Source of the DNA: Thermoflexus sp.
GTDB taxonomy: Bacteria; Chloroflexota; Anaerolineae; Aggregatilineales; Aggregatilineaceae
DNA: 64,000 bases
Reading direction: 5' to 3'
NCBI GenBank assembly: GCA_020724465.1
Contig: DYGX01000012.1
Coordinates: forward strand, 1-64,000
Shown here: in pieces, positions 33,894 to 42,736 of the stretch
Numbering within the stretch: the first letter of the stretch is position 1
How the letters are laid out: each line of letters begins with the position of its first letter
The notes under the pieces: model-generated
Seen by the model: the letters and a program-made list of their open reading frames with translations, nothing else
Told to the model about the DNA's origin: nothing
The model's database searches: none
Translations under genes and position numbers: made by a program

Positions 33894-35309
33894 ATGGAGA
33901 CGCTGACCCTCATTCGCGGCGGCGAGGTGGTGCTGCCGCATGCCGTCGCTGCCGCCGATCTGCTCGTTCGCGGCGAGGTTATCGCTGCCATACTCGCGCC
34001 GGGCGAGGCTACCCCTGGTGGCGCGCGCGTGATCGATGCGCGTGGATGTCTGGTCTTTCCGGGTGTGGTCGATCCGCATACGCACATCCAGCTTGACACC
34101 GGCATCTACCGGACCGCGGATGACTGGGAGATCGGCACGCGCACGGCTGCGTTCGGCGGGGTGACGACCGTGATCGACTTCGCGACGCAGTTCCCAGGCA
34201 TGACGTTCGAGCAGGCGCTCGAAGCACGGCTGGCGGAGTGCGCTCCGGCGATGATCGACTATGGGCTGCACATGATGGTCACCGAGCTGCCGCGCAACCT
34301 GGCCGAAGCGCAGCGCTGGCTCGCAAATCTGCGCGACCGGGGTGTGCCGAGCATCAAGCTCTACACCACCTACCGGCCCAACTACTACGCAGACGACGCG
34401 ACGCTGCTGCACACGTTCCGCGCCATGCCGCACGATATGCTCGCCATGATCCACTGCGAGAACGACGCACTGGTGACGGACGCGACCGCCCGGTTGGTCG
34501 AAGCCGGTCGCACAGGCTGGGCGTATCACGGCCAGTCGCGCCCGCCTGAAGCTGAAATCGAGGCGATCCGGCGCGTGCTGTATCTGGCGCAGGTGGCCGG
34601 CGCAGCGGTTTATATTGTGCACAATTCGACGGCGGAGTCGGTGCGGGTGGTCGATGCGGCGCGGCGCAGCGGCTCGCATCCGCCGGTCTACTGCGAGACA
34701 TGCCCGCAATACTTCTGGCTGGACGATAGCCGCTACCAGGAACCTAACGCCGAGCACTTTATCCTGCAACCCCCGCTGCGCCCGGCGGCCTGGCAGGTGG
34801 ATCTGTTGGACGCCTGGCCGGTGCTCAGCGCGGTTTCAACCGATCACTGCGACTATACCCTGGCGCAAAAACGTGAGTTCACCGAGTTTACGCGCACGCC
34901 GGGCGGCCTGCCGGGGCTGGAAACGTCGTTCGTGCTGGCGTATACGTATGGCGTGCATCGCGCGCGAGAACGCCAGCAGGCCGGGGAGCCGGTGCGCCCG
35001 ATCCCGTTGCCGGAGCTGGCCCGGCTGATGTCGGCCGATCCTGCCCGGCTGTTTGGGGTGTTCCCCCGCAAAGGGGCGCTGCTGCCGGGCAGTGACGCGG
35101 ATATCCTGATCTACGATCCTGCGCCCACGGTGACGATCCGCGCCGAAGACCAGCACACAATCGCGGGCTACACGCCATATGAGGGGATCACAGTCCAGGG
35201 ACGGGTCCGGACGGTGCTGAGCCGGGGCGAGGTGCTGGTGGATGACGGGCAGTTCTATGGGACGCCGGGGCGCGGGCGGTTTCTGCGCGGCGCGCCGTTC
35301 GCCCCGTGA
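33894..35309 (+). CDS. hydA: Dihydropyrimidinase/D-hydantoinase family enzyme
   Basis: The 471-residue cyclic amidohydrolase opens hydantoin- or dihydropyrimidine-type rings to ureido acids. The metal motif is VDPHTHIQLD, the carbamylated lysine is in PSIKLYTTYR, and the C-terminal metal Asp is in STDHCDYTLAQK. AGGAG at 33882-33886 precedes the chosen ATG. In E. coli the related hyuA/hydA gene belongs to the same cluster as ssnA, ygeW and xdhD, all of which have homologues further along in this window. The exact substrate (hydantoin, dihydrouracil or a purine-derived ring) is not determined. Confidence 0.88.
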   Translation: METLTLIRGGEVVLPHAVAAADLLVRGEVIAAILAPGEATPGGARVIDARGCLVFPGVVDPHTHIQLDTGIYRTADDWEIGTRTAAFGGVTTVIDFATQFPGMTFEQALEARLAECAPAMIDYGLHMMVTELPRNLAEAQRWLANLRDRGVPSIKLYTTYRPNYYADDATLLHTFRAMPHDMLAMIHCENDALVTDATARLVEAGRTGWAYHGQSRPPEAEIEAIRRVLYLAQVAGAAVYIVHNSTAESVRVVDAARRSGSHPPVYCETCPQYFWLDDSRYQEPNAEHFILQPPLRPAAWQVDLLDAWPVLSAVSTDHCDYTLAQKREFTEFTRTPGGLPGLETSFVLAYTYGVHRARERQQAGEPVRPIPLPELARLMSADPARLFGVFPRKGALLPGSDADILIYDPAPTVTIRAEDQHTIAGYTPYEGITVQGRVRTVLSRGEVLVDDGQFYGTPGRGRFLRGAPFAP

Positions 35310-35318
35310 AAAGTGACT

Positions 35319-35347
35319 CTGGCAGGTTTGAAAACGCGTGGTATGCT
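35319..35347 (+). promoter_or_regulatory. Promoter upstream of the transcarbamylase genes
   Basis: CTGGCA (35319-35324) and TATGCT (35342-35347) are 17 bases apart. A TG one base before the -10 makes it an extended -10 promoter. Confidence 0.55.
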
Positions 35348-35468
35348 CATGCATTTGCCCCACCCGGTAGCGCTCTGCCACGCGATTCGAGCTGGGTCTT
35401 CACGGCAGACAGCCCCGCTGCCATGCCGTTGCTGATTGTGGTATTTCAGATTGCAGGAGATTGAGACG

Positions 35469-36422
35469 ATGCGAAGCTTTTTGGGGCGTGACATCCTTTC
35501 GCTCAAGGAATTCGATCGCCACGAGTATTTCCGGGTTTTTGAAGTTGCGGCGGAGCTGGAACCGTATGCTCGCGACCGTCGCAACGGCGATCTCTTGAAG
35601 CACAAGACCCTGGTGACGGCCTTCTACCAGCCGAGCACGCGGACGCGCCTGGCGACGGAAGCGGCCATGCACCGCCTGGGCGGGCATGTGACCGGCTTCG
35701 CGGACGCCAAAATGACCCGCGCCGGAGACTTCTATCAGGAAGGCATCCAGGACACGGTCAAGATGCTCGAATACTACGGCGACGTGATCGCGATGCGCCA
35801 CTATCAACAGGGCGCGCCGCACGAAGCCGCCATGCACGCCAGCGTCCCGGTCATCAACTGCGGGGACGGCTGGGGCGAGCATCCGACCCAGGTTCTCACC
35901 GACCTCTTCACGATCCACCGGATGCGCGGCACGCTCGACGGGCTGACCTGGGTTCTGATCGGCGACATGCGGATGCGTACCATGCACAGCATCAGCTACG
36001 CGCTGAGCAAGTTCGACGCGCAGGTCTACGTGATCTCGCCGGACGAGATGTTCTTCTTGCCGGAGTTCGCCGAAGAAGTGACCGACATGGGCCTGCGCTG
36101 GGAGCGCAAAGAGCACATCAATCAGGTCATCGGCGAGGCGGACGTGATCTACATGGAGCCGGTGGTTCAGCCGGACTACACCAAGGCCCGCGAGGAAGCC
36201 CGCGAAGACAAAGGCCGTACTCCGGAGAACTATCAGGTTACCAAGAAACTGCTGTTTGAGCACGCGAAGCCCAATGCGATTGTGCTGCACTCGCTGCCGC
36301 GCCAGGACGAGCTGTCGACGGATGTCGACAACACGCGCTTCCAGCGCTACTGGGTCGAAGCCTATAACGGTGTTCTGACCCGTATGGCGCTGCTGGCTCT
36401 GATTCTGGGCGCGATCGAATAG
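35469..36422 (+). CDS. PyrB-like carbamoyltransferase with altered amino-acid site
   Basis: The 317-residue protein has carbamoyl-phosphate-binding motifs of aspartate carbamoyltransferase: PSTRTR (56-60), IAMRH (about 107-111) and HPTQVLTDLFTI (from 138), plus HSLPRQDELSTDVD at the C-terminus. However, the 80s loop that supplies Ser and Lys to the neighbouring active site reads DAKMTRAGDFYQEG instead of a SLGKKGETL-like segment, and the Arg of the YMTRVQ segment is missing (YMEPVVQ). These residues bind aspartate in E. coli PyrB, so the acceptor may differ. The start has AGGAG nine bases upstream. It is followed by a YgeW-like transcarbamylase and carbamate kinase, which suggests catabolic use. 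Confidence 0.83.
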   Translation: MRSFLGRDILSLKEFDRHEYFRVFEVAAELEPYARDRRNGDLLKHKTLVTAFYQPSTRTRLATEAAMHRLGGHVTGFADAKMTRAGDFYQEGIQDTVKMLEYYGDVIAMRHYQQGAPHEAAMHASVPVINCGDGWGEHPTQVLTDLFTIHRMRGTLDGLTWVLIGDMRMRTMHSISYALSKFDAQVYVISPDEMFFLPEFAEEVTDMGLRWERKEHINQVIGEADVIYMEPVVQPDYTKAREEAREDKGRTPENYQVTKKLLFEHAKPNAIVLHSLPRQDELSTDVDNTRFQRYWVEAYNGVLTRMALLALILGAIE

Positions 36423-36505
36423 CCTTGACCACGGCGCGGCGTGGAGACGGCCCGGCGCGCGGCTCCGCGCCCGCCTGAGGCTTCACTACACAAGAGGACT
36501 GTACG

Positions 36506-37486
36506 ATGCAAACACATCTGATTGGGCGGGACATGATCACGCCCGACGAGTGGACCGACGACGAGATCAACACGATCTTCGAGGTGGCGTTCGACCTCAA
36601 GCGCAAGCGGGCGCTCGGCGAGCCGCACGCGCTGCTGCGCGACAAAGTGCTGGCGATGCTGTTCTTCTTCTCCAGCACGCGCACCCGTGTCAGTTTTGAA
36701 GCGGCAATGGCACAGCTTGGCGGCCATGCTCAGTTTATCGAAAGCCGCACCACCCAGATCGCCCACGGCGACACGGCCAAAGAGATCGGTGAGATCATTG
36801 GTCGCTACTGCGATGGGATCGCCATCCGGCAGGTGGATTGGGGGGTCGGCAACAAGTACATTCGCGACGTGGCCGAGGCCAGCCGGGTGCCCGTGCTGAA
36901 CATGCAGTGCGACTGGTACCATCCCTTCCAGGCGCTGGCGGACATGATGACGATCTTCGAGCGGTTTGGGCGCGACGTGCGCGGCAAGACGCTCAACATG
37001 TCCTGGGCGTACGCGTCCAGCTACCAGAAACCGCTTTCGGTGCCGCAGAGCCTGATCACGCTGGCAACGCGCTTCGGAATGAACGTGCGCCTGACCCATC
37101 CGCCGGAATTCAAGCTGATGCCTGAGATCATCGACCTGGCGAAAGAGAACGCGCGGCGGTCGGGCGGCAGCTTTGAGATCTACGACGATTTCGACAAGGG
37201 GTTCGAGGGCGCGCACGTGGTCTATCCCAAGAGCTGGGGCGCGACCATGACCACGACCGACATGGAAGAGTCGAAGCGCATCGGCGACAAGTACCAGGAC
37301 TGGATCGCGGACGAGCGGCGCATGGCGCTGGCTGATGAGAACGCCATCTACATGCACTGCCTGCCCGCCGACCGGAACATCGAGGTGACCGATGCTGTGA
37401 TCGACGGGCCGCAGAGCGCCGTCTATGACGAGGCGGAGAACCGCCTGCACGTGCAGAAGGCCGTTATGGCGCTGACGATGCGCTGA
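36506..37486 (+). CDS. Knotted transcarbamylase, YgeW-like family
   Basis: The 326-residue carbamoyltransferase has SSTRTR (56-61) and HPFQALADMMTI (from 139) for carbamoyl phosphate. The MSWAYASSYQKPLSVPQ segment is close to YgeW and to the knotted transcarbamylases (acetylornithine type), and MHCLPADRNIEVTD follows near the C-terminus. YgeW belongs to the anaerobic purine/urate degradation cluster of gut bacteria. Ornithine carbamoyltransferase is less likely because the ornithine site motif is not the usual one. An AGAGGA leader precedes the ATG. A terminator-like hairpin separates it from the carbamate kinase gene. Confidence 0.85.
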   Translation: MQTHLIGRDMITPDEWTDDEINTIFEVAFDLKRKRALGEPHALLRDKVLAMLFFFSSTRTRVSFEAAMAQLGGHAQFIESRTTQIAHGDTAKEIGEIIGRYCDGIAIRQVDWGVGNKYIRDVAEASRVPVLNMQCDWYHPFQALADMMTIFERFGRDVRGKTLNMSWAYASSYQKPLSVPQSLITLATRFGMNVRLTHPPEFKLMPEIIDLAKENARRSGGSFEIYDDFDKGFEGAHVVYPKSWGATMTTTDMEESKRIGDKYQDWIADERRMALADENAIYMHCLPADRNIEVTDAVIDGPQSAVYDEAENRLHVQKAVMALTMR

Positions 37487-37518
37487 CAGCGGCACCGCGC
37501 GCGCGGCCGTGTATATAG

Positions 37519-37554
37519 AAAGCCGATCAACCGCGAGCAGGGGGGTCGGCTTTT
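37519..37554 (+). terminator. Terminator or attenuator between transcarbamylase and carbamate kinase genes
   Basis: AAAGCCGA (37519-37526) pairs with TCGGCTTT (37546-37553), followed by T. The loop is 19 bases long. It may reduce read-through into arcC. Confidence 0.55.
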
Positions 37555-37635
37555 ATCGCAACCTGGCAAGCAAGTGTTTTGACCGAAAATAAGCATTCAA
37601 CTGACTAGAAACGACGAGGACAGGAACAGACTCCC

Positions 37636-38580
37636 ATGGCATCCAAAACAGCCGTCATCGCCATCGGTGGCAACTCTCTCATTCTTGACAAGAACAAACC
37701 GCAAGTCGAATACCAGTGGGAAGCGACGTACGAGACGGCGCGCCACATCGCGGACATGATCATCGAGGGCTGGCGCGTGGTGATCACGCACGGCAACGGC
37801 CCGCAGGTGGGGTTCATCCTGCGCCGCAACGAACTGGCCGCACACGAAGTCCACACCACGCCGATGGACATCATCGGCGCCGACACGCAGGGATCGATCG
37901 GCTATATGCTACAGCAGGCGCTGGGCAACTGCCTGCGGGCGCGCGGGGTGAAGCGGGACGTCGCCACCGTGATCACGCAGACTCTGGTCGACCGGAATGA
38001 TCCCGCGTTCCAGAACCCGAACAAGCCGATTGGCGGATTTATGACCAAAGAAGAGGGCGAGCGGTTCATGGCCGAAGGCTGGACCGTGGTGGAAGACGCG
38101 GGCCGGGGCTACCGGCGCGTCGTCCCCTCGCCGAACCCGATCGAGATCCTCGAACTGGACGCGATCAACGCGTTGGTGCGCAATGACGTGATCGTGATCT
38201 GCACCGGCGGGGGTGGGATTCCCGTGGTGCGCGACGAGAGCGGCGACGTGCACGGCGTCAACGCGGTGATCGACAAGGATCGCGGGTCGAGCCTGCTGGC
38301 AAACGGGTTGAAGGCCGATCTGTTCATCATTTCGACGGCGGTCGAAAAGGTGGCCCTCAATTACAACAAGCCTGACCAGCGCTGGCTGGATGTCATGACC
38401 CTGGCCGAGGCCAAGCAGTATCTGGCTGAGGGCCATTTCGCTCCGGGCAGCATGGCTCCCAAGATCGAGGCGATTGTCAGCTTCCTGGAGAACGGTGGGC
38501 CGAAAGCGATCATCACCGATCCGGCAGGCATCACGCGGGCGCTGCGCGGCGAAACCGGCACGACGATCGTCCCGGCGTAG
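37636..38580 (+). CDS. arcC: Carbamate kinase
   Basis: The 314-residue protein would convert carbamoyl phosphate and ADP to carbamate and ATP. Conserved segments include VIAIGGNSLI, ITHGNGPQVGFI, VITQTLVDRNDPAF, CTGGGGIPVV, AVIDKDRGSSLLA and the C-terminal GSMAPKIEAIVSFLENGG with the ATP-binding and catalytic lysines. The length is standard. With two transcarbamylases just upstream it forms the energy-conserving end of a fermentative ureide or citrulline-type pathway, comparable to YqeA/ArcC in the purine cluster of E. coli. Confidence 0.94.
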   Translation: MASKTAVIAIGGNSLILDKNKPQVEYQWEATYETARHIADMIIEGWRVVITHGNGPQVGFILRRNELAAHEVHTTPMDIIGADTQGSIGYMLQQALGNCLRARGVKRDVATVITQTLVDRNDPAFQNPNKPIGGFMTKEEGERFMAEGWTVVEDAGRGYRRVVPSPNPIEILELDAINALVRNDVIVICTGGGGIPVVRDESGDVHGVNAVIDKDRGSSLLANGLKADLFIISTAVEKVALNYNKPDQRWLDVMTLAEAKQYLAEGHFAPGSMAPKIEAIVSFLENGGPKAIITDPAGITRALRGETGTTIVPA

Positions 38581-38597
38581 CGGCAGGTGAGGCGAGC

Positions 38598-39857
38598 ATG
38601 ATTATTGCAGAGCTTCGCTGCGTGGTGTGCGGGCGCAGCTACCGCCCCGACGAGGTGGCGTATACCTGCCCGGTATGCGGGCAGGCGGGCACGCTCGACG
38701 TTTGTTACGACTACGATGCCCTGCGCCGCATGGTGGCACGTGAGGATATCGAACGCAGCCCGGACCGGTCGATGTGGCGCTATCGCGCGCTGATGCCGCT
38801 GGCATCCGAGGCGGCGGTGCCGCCTCTGACAGTCGGCGGCACACCCCTCTACGACGCGCCGCGTGTCGCGTCGGCGCTGGGCCTGGCGCAGGTCTGGGTC
38901 AAGGACGACGGACGCAACCCGACCGGATCGCTGAAAGATCGCGCCAGCGCGCTCATTGTGGCGCGCGCCATGGCAGAGGGGATCCGTGTCGTCACCACGG
39001 CCAGCACGGGCAACGCGGCTGCGGCTCTGGCCGGGCTGGCGGCGAGCGTCGGACTGCCGGCGGTGATTTTTGTGCCAGAGACGGCGCCCGAAGCCAAGAT
39101 CGCACAGCTTCTGACCTATGGAGCGACGGTCCTGCTCGTGAAGGGGAACTACGACCGGGCGTTCGACCTGGCCGTGGCAGCCGCCGAACGCTACGGCTGG
39201 TACAACCGCAACACCGGCATGAACCCCTATACGCTCGAAGGCAAAAAGACCGTCGCGTTCGAGATCGCCGAGCAGCTTGGCTGGCGAATGCCTGATGCAG
39301 TGGTGGTCAGCGTGGGCGATGGAAACATCATCAGCGGCGTGCACAAGGGCTTCCGCGATCTGCACGCGCTGGGCTGGATTGACCGTATCCCGCGCCTGAT
39401 CGGGGTGCAGGCGGACGGCAGCGCGGCGTGCTATCAGGCGTGGAAAACGGGCGCGGATCCGGCGACGATGGAGCCGATCAACGCCCAGACGGTCGCCGAC
39501 AGCATCGCCGCCGATCTGCCGCGCGACCGCGTTAAGGCGGTACGCGCGGTGCGCGAGACAAATGGCGCCTTCGTGTCCGTTTCCGACGAGGCGATCCTGG
39601 CGGCGATCCCGCGGCTGGCCCGTGAGAGCGGCGTGTTTGCCGAGCCGGCGGCGTCCGCGGCCTATGCCGGGGCGCAGGCAGCACTGGCAGAAGGCGTGCT
39701 GAGCGCGTCGGACCGGATCGTGCTGATCGTCACCGGGAGCGGGCTGAAGGACATCCGCAGCGCGATGCGCGTGGCCGGCAGCGGCCATCCGGTCGCACCG
39801 GACATCGAGGAAGTGGAGCAAGTTCGCCAGGCGCTTGGTCTGCCGAGCTTGAGATGA
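38598..39857 (+). CDS. Threonine synthase-like PLP enzyme with N-terminal zinc ribbon
   Basis: The 419-residue fold-type-II PLP enzyme starts with a zinc-ribbon-like segment with cysteines C8, C11, C24 and C27. The cofactor lysine K113 lies in NPTGSLKDRAS, the phosphate-binding loop residues are around VTTASTGNAA, and SVGDGNIISG follows later. Homologues are annotated as threonine synthase (phosphohomoserine to threonine). In this location, 17 bases after carbamate kinase, a catabolic ammonia-lyase role comparable to YgeX (2,3-diaminopropionate ammonia-lyase, also fold type II) is an alternative. The sequence does not decide between them. Confidence 0.75.
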   Translation: MIIAELRCVVCGRSYRPDEVAYTCPVCGQAGTLDVCYDYDALRRMVAREDIERSPDRSMWRYRALMPLASEAAVPPLTVGGTPLYDAPRVASALGLAQVWVKDDGRNPTGSLKDRASALIVARAMAEGIRVVTTASTGNAAAALAGLAASVGLPAVIFVPETAPEAKIAQLLTYGATVLLVKGNYDRAFDLAVAAAERYGWYNRNTGMNPYTLEGKKTVAFEIAEQLGWRMPDAVVVSVGDGNIISGVHKGFRDLHALGWIDRIPRLIGVQADGSAACYQAWKTGADPATMEPINAQTVADSIAADLPRDRVKAVRAVRETNGAFVSVSDEAILAAIPRLARESGVFAEPAASAAYAGAQAALAEGVLSASDRIVLIVTGSGLKDIRSAMRVAGSGHPVAPDIEEVEQVRQALGLPSLR

Positions 39858-39937
39858 CCGGGTGGCCGCCAGGTCTGTCGCGCCCATCCGGGGAATTGGC
39901 TACAATTGCAGCAACGCACGCTACGAGCAGGTTGGTC

Positions 39938-40951
39938 ATGGCCGATCACCCAGTGTTTTCGATCATCGCGCCGGTCTTCAACGAGGAACCAATCATCGAC
40001 GAGCTGTACCGGCGGATCGCCGAAGTGATGGACTCGACGGGCGAGTCGTGGGAGCTGGTCATGGTCAACGACGGCAGCTACGACGGCTCTGCCGAGAAGA
40101 TGCGCGCGCTGCAGCAGCGCGACCCCCGCGTGCGCGTGATCAACTTTGCGCGCAATTTCGGGCATCAGAACGCCGTCACCGCCGGGATGGATTTTGCGCG
40201 GGGGGATGCCGTCGTGATCATCGACGCCGACCTGCAAGACCCGCCCGCCGTTATCCTCAATCTGATCGCCAAGTGGCGCGAAGGCTATCACGTGGTCTAC
40301 GCGGTGCGCTCCGAACGGCGCGGAGAGACGTGGTTCAAGCGCCTGACTGCCAAGATCTTCTACCGCATGATCTATCGCATCACGGACGTAAACATCCCTC
40401 TGGATACCGGCGACTTCCGGCTGATGGATCGCCAGGTGGTCGACGCGGTGAAGTCAATGCGCGAGCACAACCGGTTCATCCGTGGCATGACAAGCTGGGT
40501 CGGGTTCCGCCAGACGGGGGTGCATTACATCCGGCAGGAGCGCTTTGCCGGCGAGACGAAGTATCCGCTGCGCAAGATGGTGCGCTTTGCGTTGGATGCG
40601 ATCACAGGCTTTTCGTACTTTCCGCTCCAGGTCATGATCCATGCCAGCCTGGTCCTGGCTCTGATCGCCGTGCTCGGCGTACCGGTCGTCGCGTTCTTGC
40701 GGCTGGCAACCGGCGAGTTGATCTTCGAAGGCCAGGCGACAACTCTGGTCGTGCTGTTGCTGCTCAGTTCGTTCCAGTTGTTCTTCTTCTTCATCATGGG
40801 CCAATACGTTGCCCGCATCTACGACGAAGTGCGCCAGCGCCCGCTCTACATTGTCGCTGAGGTCTGGGAAACGCCGACCGACCAGGCGAAGCCGGAAGGC
40901 GCCGAACCTGCTGCTGTCCAGCAAGCGGAAGACGCCTCATCGCATGGGTGA
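39938..40951 (+). CDS. GT2 family glycosyltransferase, polyprenyl-phosphate sugar type
   Basis: The 337-residue membrane enzyme has an N-terminal GT-A domain: FSIIAPVFNEEPIIDELYRR, the nucleotide-binding VNDGSYDGS, and the DADLQDPP metal-binding motif. Two C-terminal transmembrane helices follow (about 235-260 and 270-295). This is the GtrB/DPM1-like architecture that transfers a sugar from a nucleotide to undecaprenyl phosphate. The conserved protein begins at ATG 39938. An in-frame ATG at 39854 overlaps the previous stop but would add 28 residues not seen in the family. A TACAAT element (39901-39906) may be a promoter just upstream. It is not obviously related to the purine genes around it. 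Confidence 0.88.
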   Translation: MADHPVFSIIAPVFNEEPIIDELYRRIAEVMDSTGESWELVMVNDGSYDGSAEKMRALQQRDPRVRVINFARNFGHQNAVTAGMDFARGDAVVIIDADLQDPPAVILNLIAKWREGYHVVYAVRSERRGETWFKRLTAKIFYRMIYRITDVNIPLDTGDFRLMDRQVVDAVKSMREHNRFIRGMTSWVGFRQTGVHYIRQERFAGETKYPLRKMVRFALDAITGFSYFPLQVMIHASLVLALIAVLGVPVVAFLRLATGELIFEGQATTLVVLLLLSSFQLFFFFIMGQYVARIYDEVRQRPLYIVAEVWETPTDQAKPEGAEPAAVQQAEDASSHG

Positions 40952-40987
40952 CCGGGGATCAACGCAGCAGAGAAAGGAGGCCCATCC

Positions 40988-41242
40988 GTGACTGACCCAG
41001 TGCAGCCCAGCAGCCGTACGCCGGACGATATGGACCGGATTGAGCGCTATCGCCGTCTTGTGCTGGAGTACGAAGCCCTGGACGAGGAGATCGACGCGCT
41101 GTTGGCCGACCATAAAGGCGCGACCGAGAATATGTCCGACGAGGACTTTGACCGGTATCGCGAGCTGGCCCACCGCCGCGACACGCTTTACAACCAGATG
41201 AAGACGCTCGAAAGCCAGATACACCTCGATGACGAGGGTTGA
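40988..41242 (+). CDS. Small coiled-coil hypothetical protein
   Basis: The 84-residue product is rich in Asp, Glu, Arg and Leu with heptad-like spacing (RYRRLVLEYEALDEEIDALL and ELAHRRDTLYNQMKTLESQI), so a helical or coiled-coil protein is likely. It begins with GTG 12 bases after a strong AAAGGAGG leader. No function is recognised. It follows the glycosyltransferase gene by 36 bases. Confidence 0.6.
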   Translation: MTDPVQPSSRTPDDMDRIERYRRLVLEYEALDEEIDALLADHKGATENMSDEDFDRYRELAHRRDTLYNQMKTLESQIHLDDEG

Positions 41243-41244
41243 TG

Positions 41245-41274
41245 GCGGCTTCCTGTCCCAGGTAGGCCGCTTTT
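41245..41274 (+). terminator. Weak terminator before the PLP enzyme gene
   Basis: GCGGC (41245-41249) and GCCGC (41266-41270) enclose a second small CCTG/CAGG hairpin, followed by TTTT. It may mark the end of the transcript that begins upstream. Confidence 0.45.
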
Positions 41275-41314
41275 GTGTTCGTTTCCTGATTTGTGCAGCT
41301 CACAGGAGTGCCCC

Positions 41315-42724
41315 GTGGAAGACCGAAGACTGATTACCGGCCCGACATTTGAAGAAATGCTGCATCCCCATCTGATCGACCCGGACATTCGCCGCAAGGC
41401 CCACGAGGCGCGGACCAACGACCCGCTGGCGTGGATCAATCTGTTCAACATCTCCTGGCGCGACATCAACGACCGCATCCAGTATATTGTGCTGCCCAAG
41501 GCCCTCACCGGCGTCGATACGCCGATCGCGCTGCTGACCAGTATTCATTTCCCCACCCGCAGCCACAAGGTCGGCGCGACCTATTCGGTGTTGATCGAGA
41601 AGGAACTTTTCGGGGATGTCGACCCCTGGAAGCACACCCTGATCTGGCCGTCCACCGGGAACTACGGCATCGGTGGGGCCTACGTGGCAGGGCGGATGGG
41701 CGTGCGCAGCGTGGTTGTGCTGCCCGAAGAAATGAGCAAGGAGCGTTTCGAGATGATCGAGCGCTTTGGCGCTCAGGTCATCAAGACGCCCGGCTGCGAG
41801 AGCAACGTCAAGGAGATCTACGACAAAGTCAAGGAATTGATGGCGGCGGATCCCCTGATGCGGAATATGAATCAGTTTGAGGAGATGGGCAATTACCGGT
41901 TCCACTATTATGTGACCGGCAACACCGTCATCGACCTGGCGCGCGAGCTGGCAGTGCAGGGGATCGGGCGCGGCAAGGTGTCTGCCTTTGTGTCGTCGAT
42001 GGGCAGCGCCGGGACTATCGCGGCAGGCGACCGGCTCAAGCAGGAGTGGTACGATCACAAGATCGTCGGCCTCGAGCCGATCCAATGCCCCACACTCGCG
42101 CTGAACGGCTACGGCGGGCATGACATCCAGGGCATCGGCGACAAGCACGTGACCTGGATCCATCACGTGACCAACATGGACGCCATCATGCTGATCGACG
42201 ATCTGGAGTGCAAGCTGGGCTTGCAGCTTTTCGCCGAGGACGAAGCCAAGCGCGCGCTGGTCGAGGCGGTTGGCGTGCCGCAGGATGCGGTCGATTACCT
42301 CTCGACCCGTTTGGGCATCAGCAGCATCTGCAACATCTACGGCGCGATCAAGACGGTCAAGCATTATGGTTTTGGTCCGGACGATCTGGTGGTCACCGTG
42401 GCCACAGACGGGCTGGATCGCTATTGGAGCGTGATGGCCGACATGCAGCGCGACTTCGGCGTCATCGACCGCACCGAGGCCGTTGCGCGTGTGCGGAGCC
42501 TGTTCCATGGCAAGAAGACCGACTACATCTGGGATGGCACGGCTGAGAACCGGACGCGCTGGCACAACCTCAAATACTACACCTGGGTCGAACAGCAGGG
42601 GCGCACCGTCGAAGAACTCAATGCGCAGCTTGACCCGGCGTGGTGGGAAGAGCACCAGCGGCGCGTTGGCGAGATCGACGCGCGCTTGCTGGAGTACCGC
42701 GCCACCCACCCGGTGATCGCCTGA
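41315..42724 (+). CDS. Fold-type-II PLP-dependent enzyme, unknown substrate
   Basis: The 469-residue protein has the Schiff-base lysine K85 in TRSHKVGATY, the substrate/phosphate segment WPSTGNYGIGG and the glycine-rich VSSMGSAGTIAAGD loop, as in cysteine synthase, threonine synthase and diaminopropionate ammonia-lyase relatives. GTG 41315 was chosen because AGGAG lies at 41304-41308; an in-frame ATG at 41273 is less likely. The position 12 bases before a hypothetical gene and one gene before ssnA makes it the second candidate for the step catalysed by YgeX in purine-degrading gut bacteria, though it is clearly not a close YgeX homologue. Confidence 0.78.
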   Translation: MEDRRLITGPTFEEMLHPHLIDPDIRRKAHEARTNDPLAWINLFNISWRDINDRIQYIVLPKALTGVDTPIALLTSIHFPTRSHKVGATYSVLIEKELFGDVDPWKHTLIWPSTGNYGIGGAYVAGRMGVRSVVVLPEEMSKERFEMIERFGAQVIKTPGCESNVKEIYDKVKELMAADPLMRNMNQFEEMGNYRFHYYVTGNTVIDLARELAVQGIGRGKVSAFVSSMGSAGTIAAGDRLKQEWYDHKIVGLEPIQCPTLALNGYGGHDIQGIGDKHVTWIHHVTNMDAIMLIDDLECKLGLQLFAEDEAKRALVEAVGVPQDAVDYLSTRLGISSICNIYGAIKTVKHYGFGPDDLVVTVATDGLDRYWSVMADMQRDFGVIDRTEAVARVRSLFHGKKTDYIWDGTAENRTRWHNLKYYTWVEQQGRTVEELNAQLDPAWWEEHQRRVGEIDARLLEYRATHPVIA

Positions 42725-42736
42725 CGGTGCCTGGCC

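Noticed and set aside
39854-39937. Longer N-terminus of the glycosyltransferase from the ATG overlapping the previous stop
   Set aside because: The conserved domain begins at 39938, and the extra 28 residues look like translated intergenic sequence with a possible promoter.
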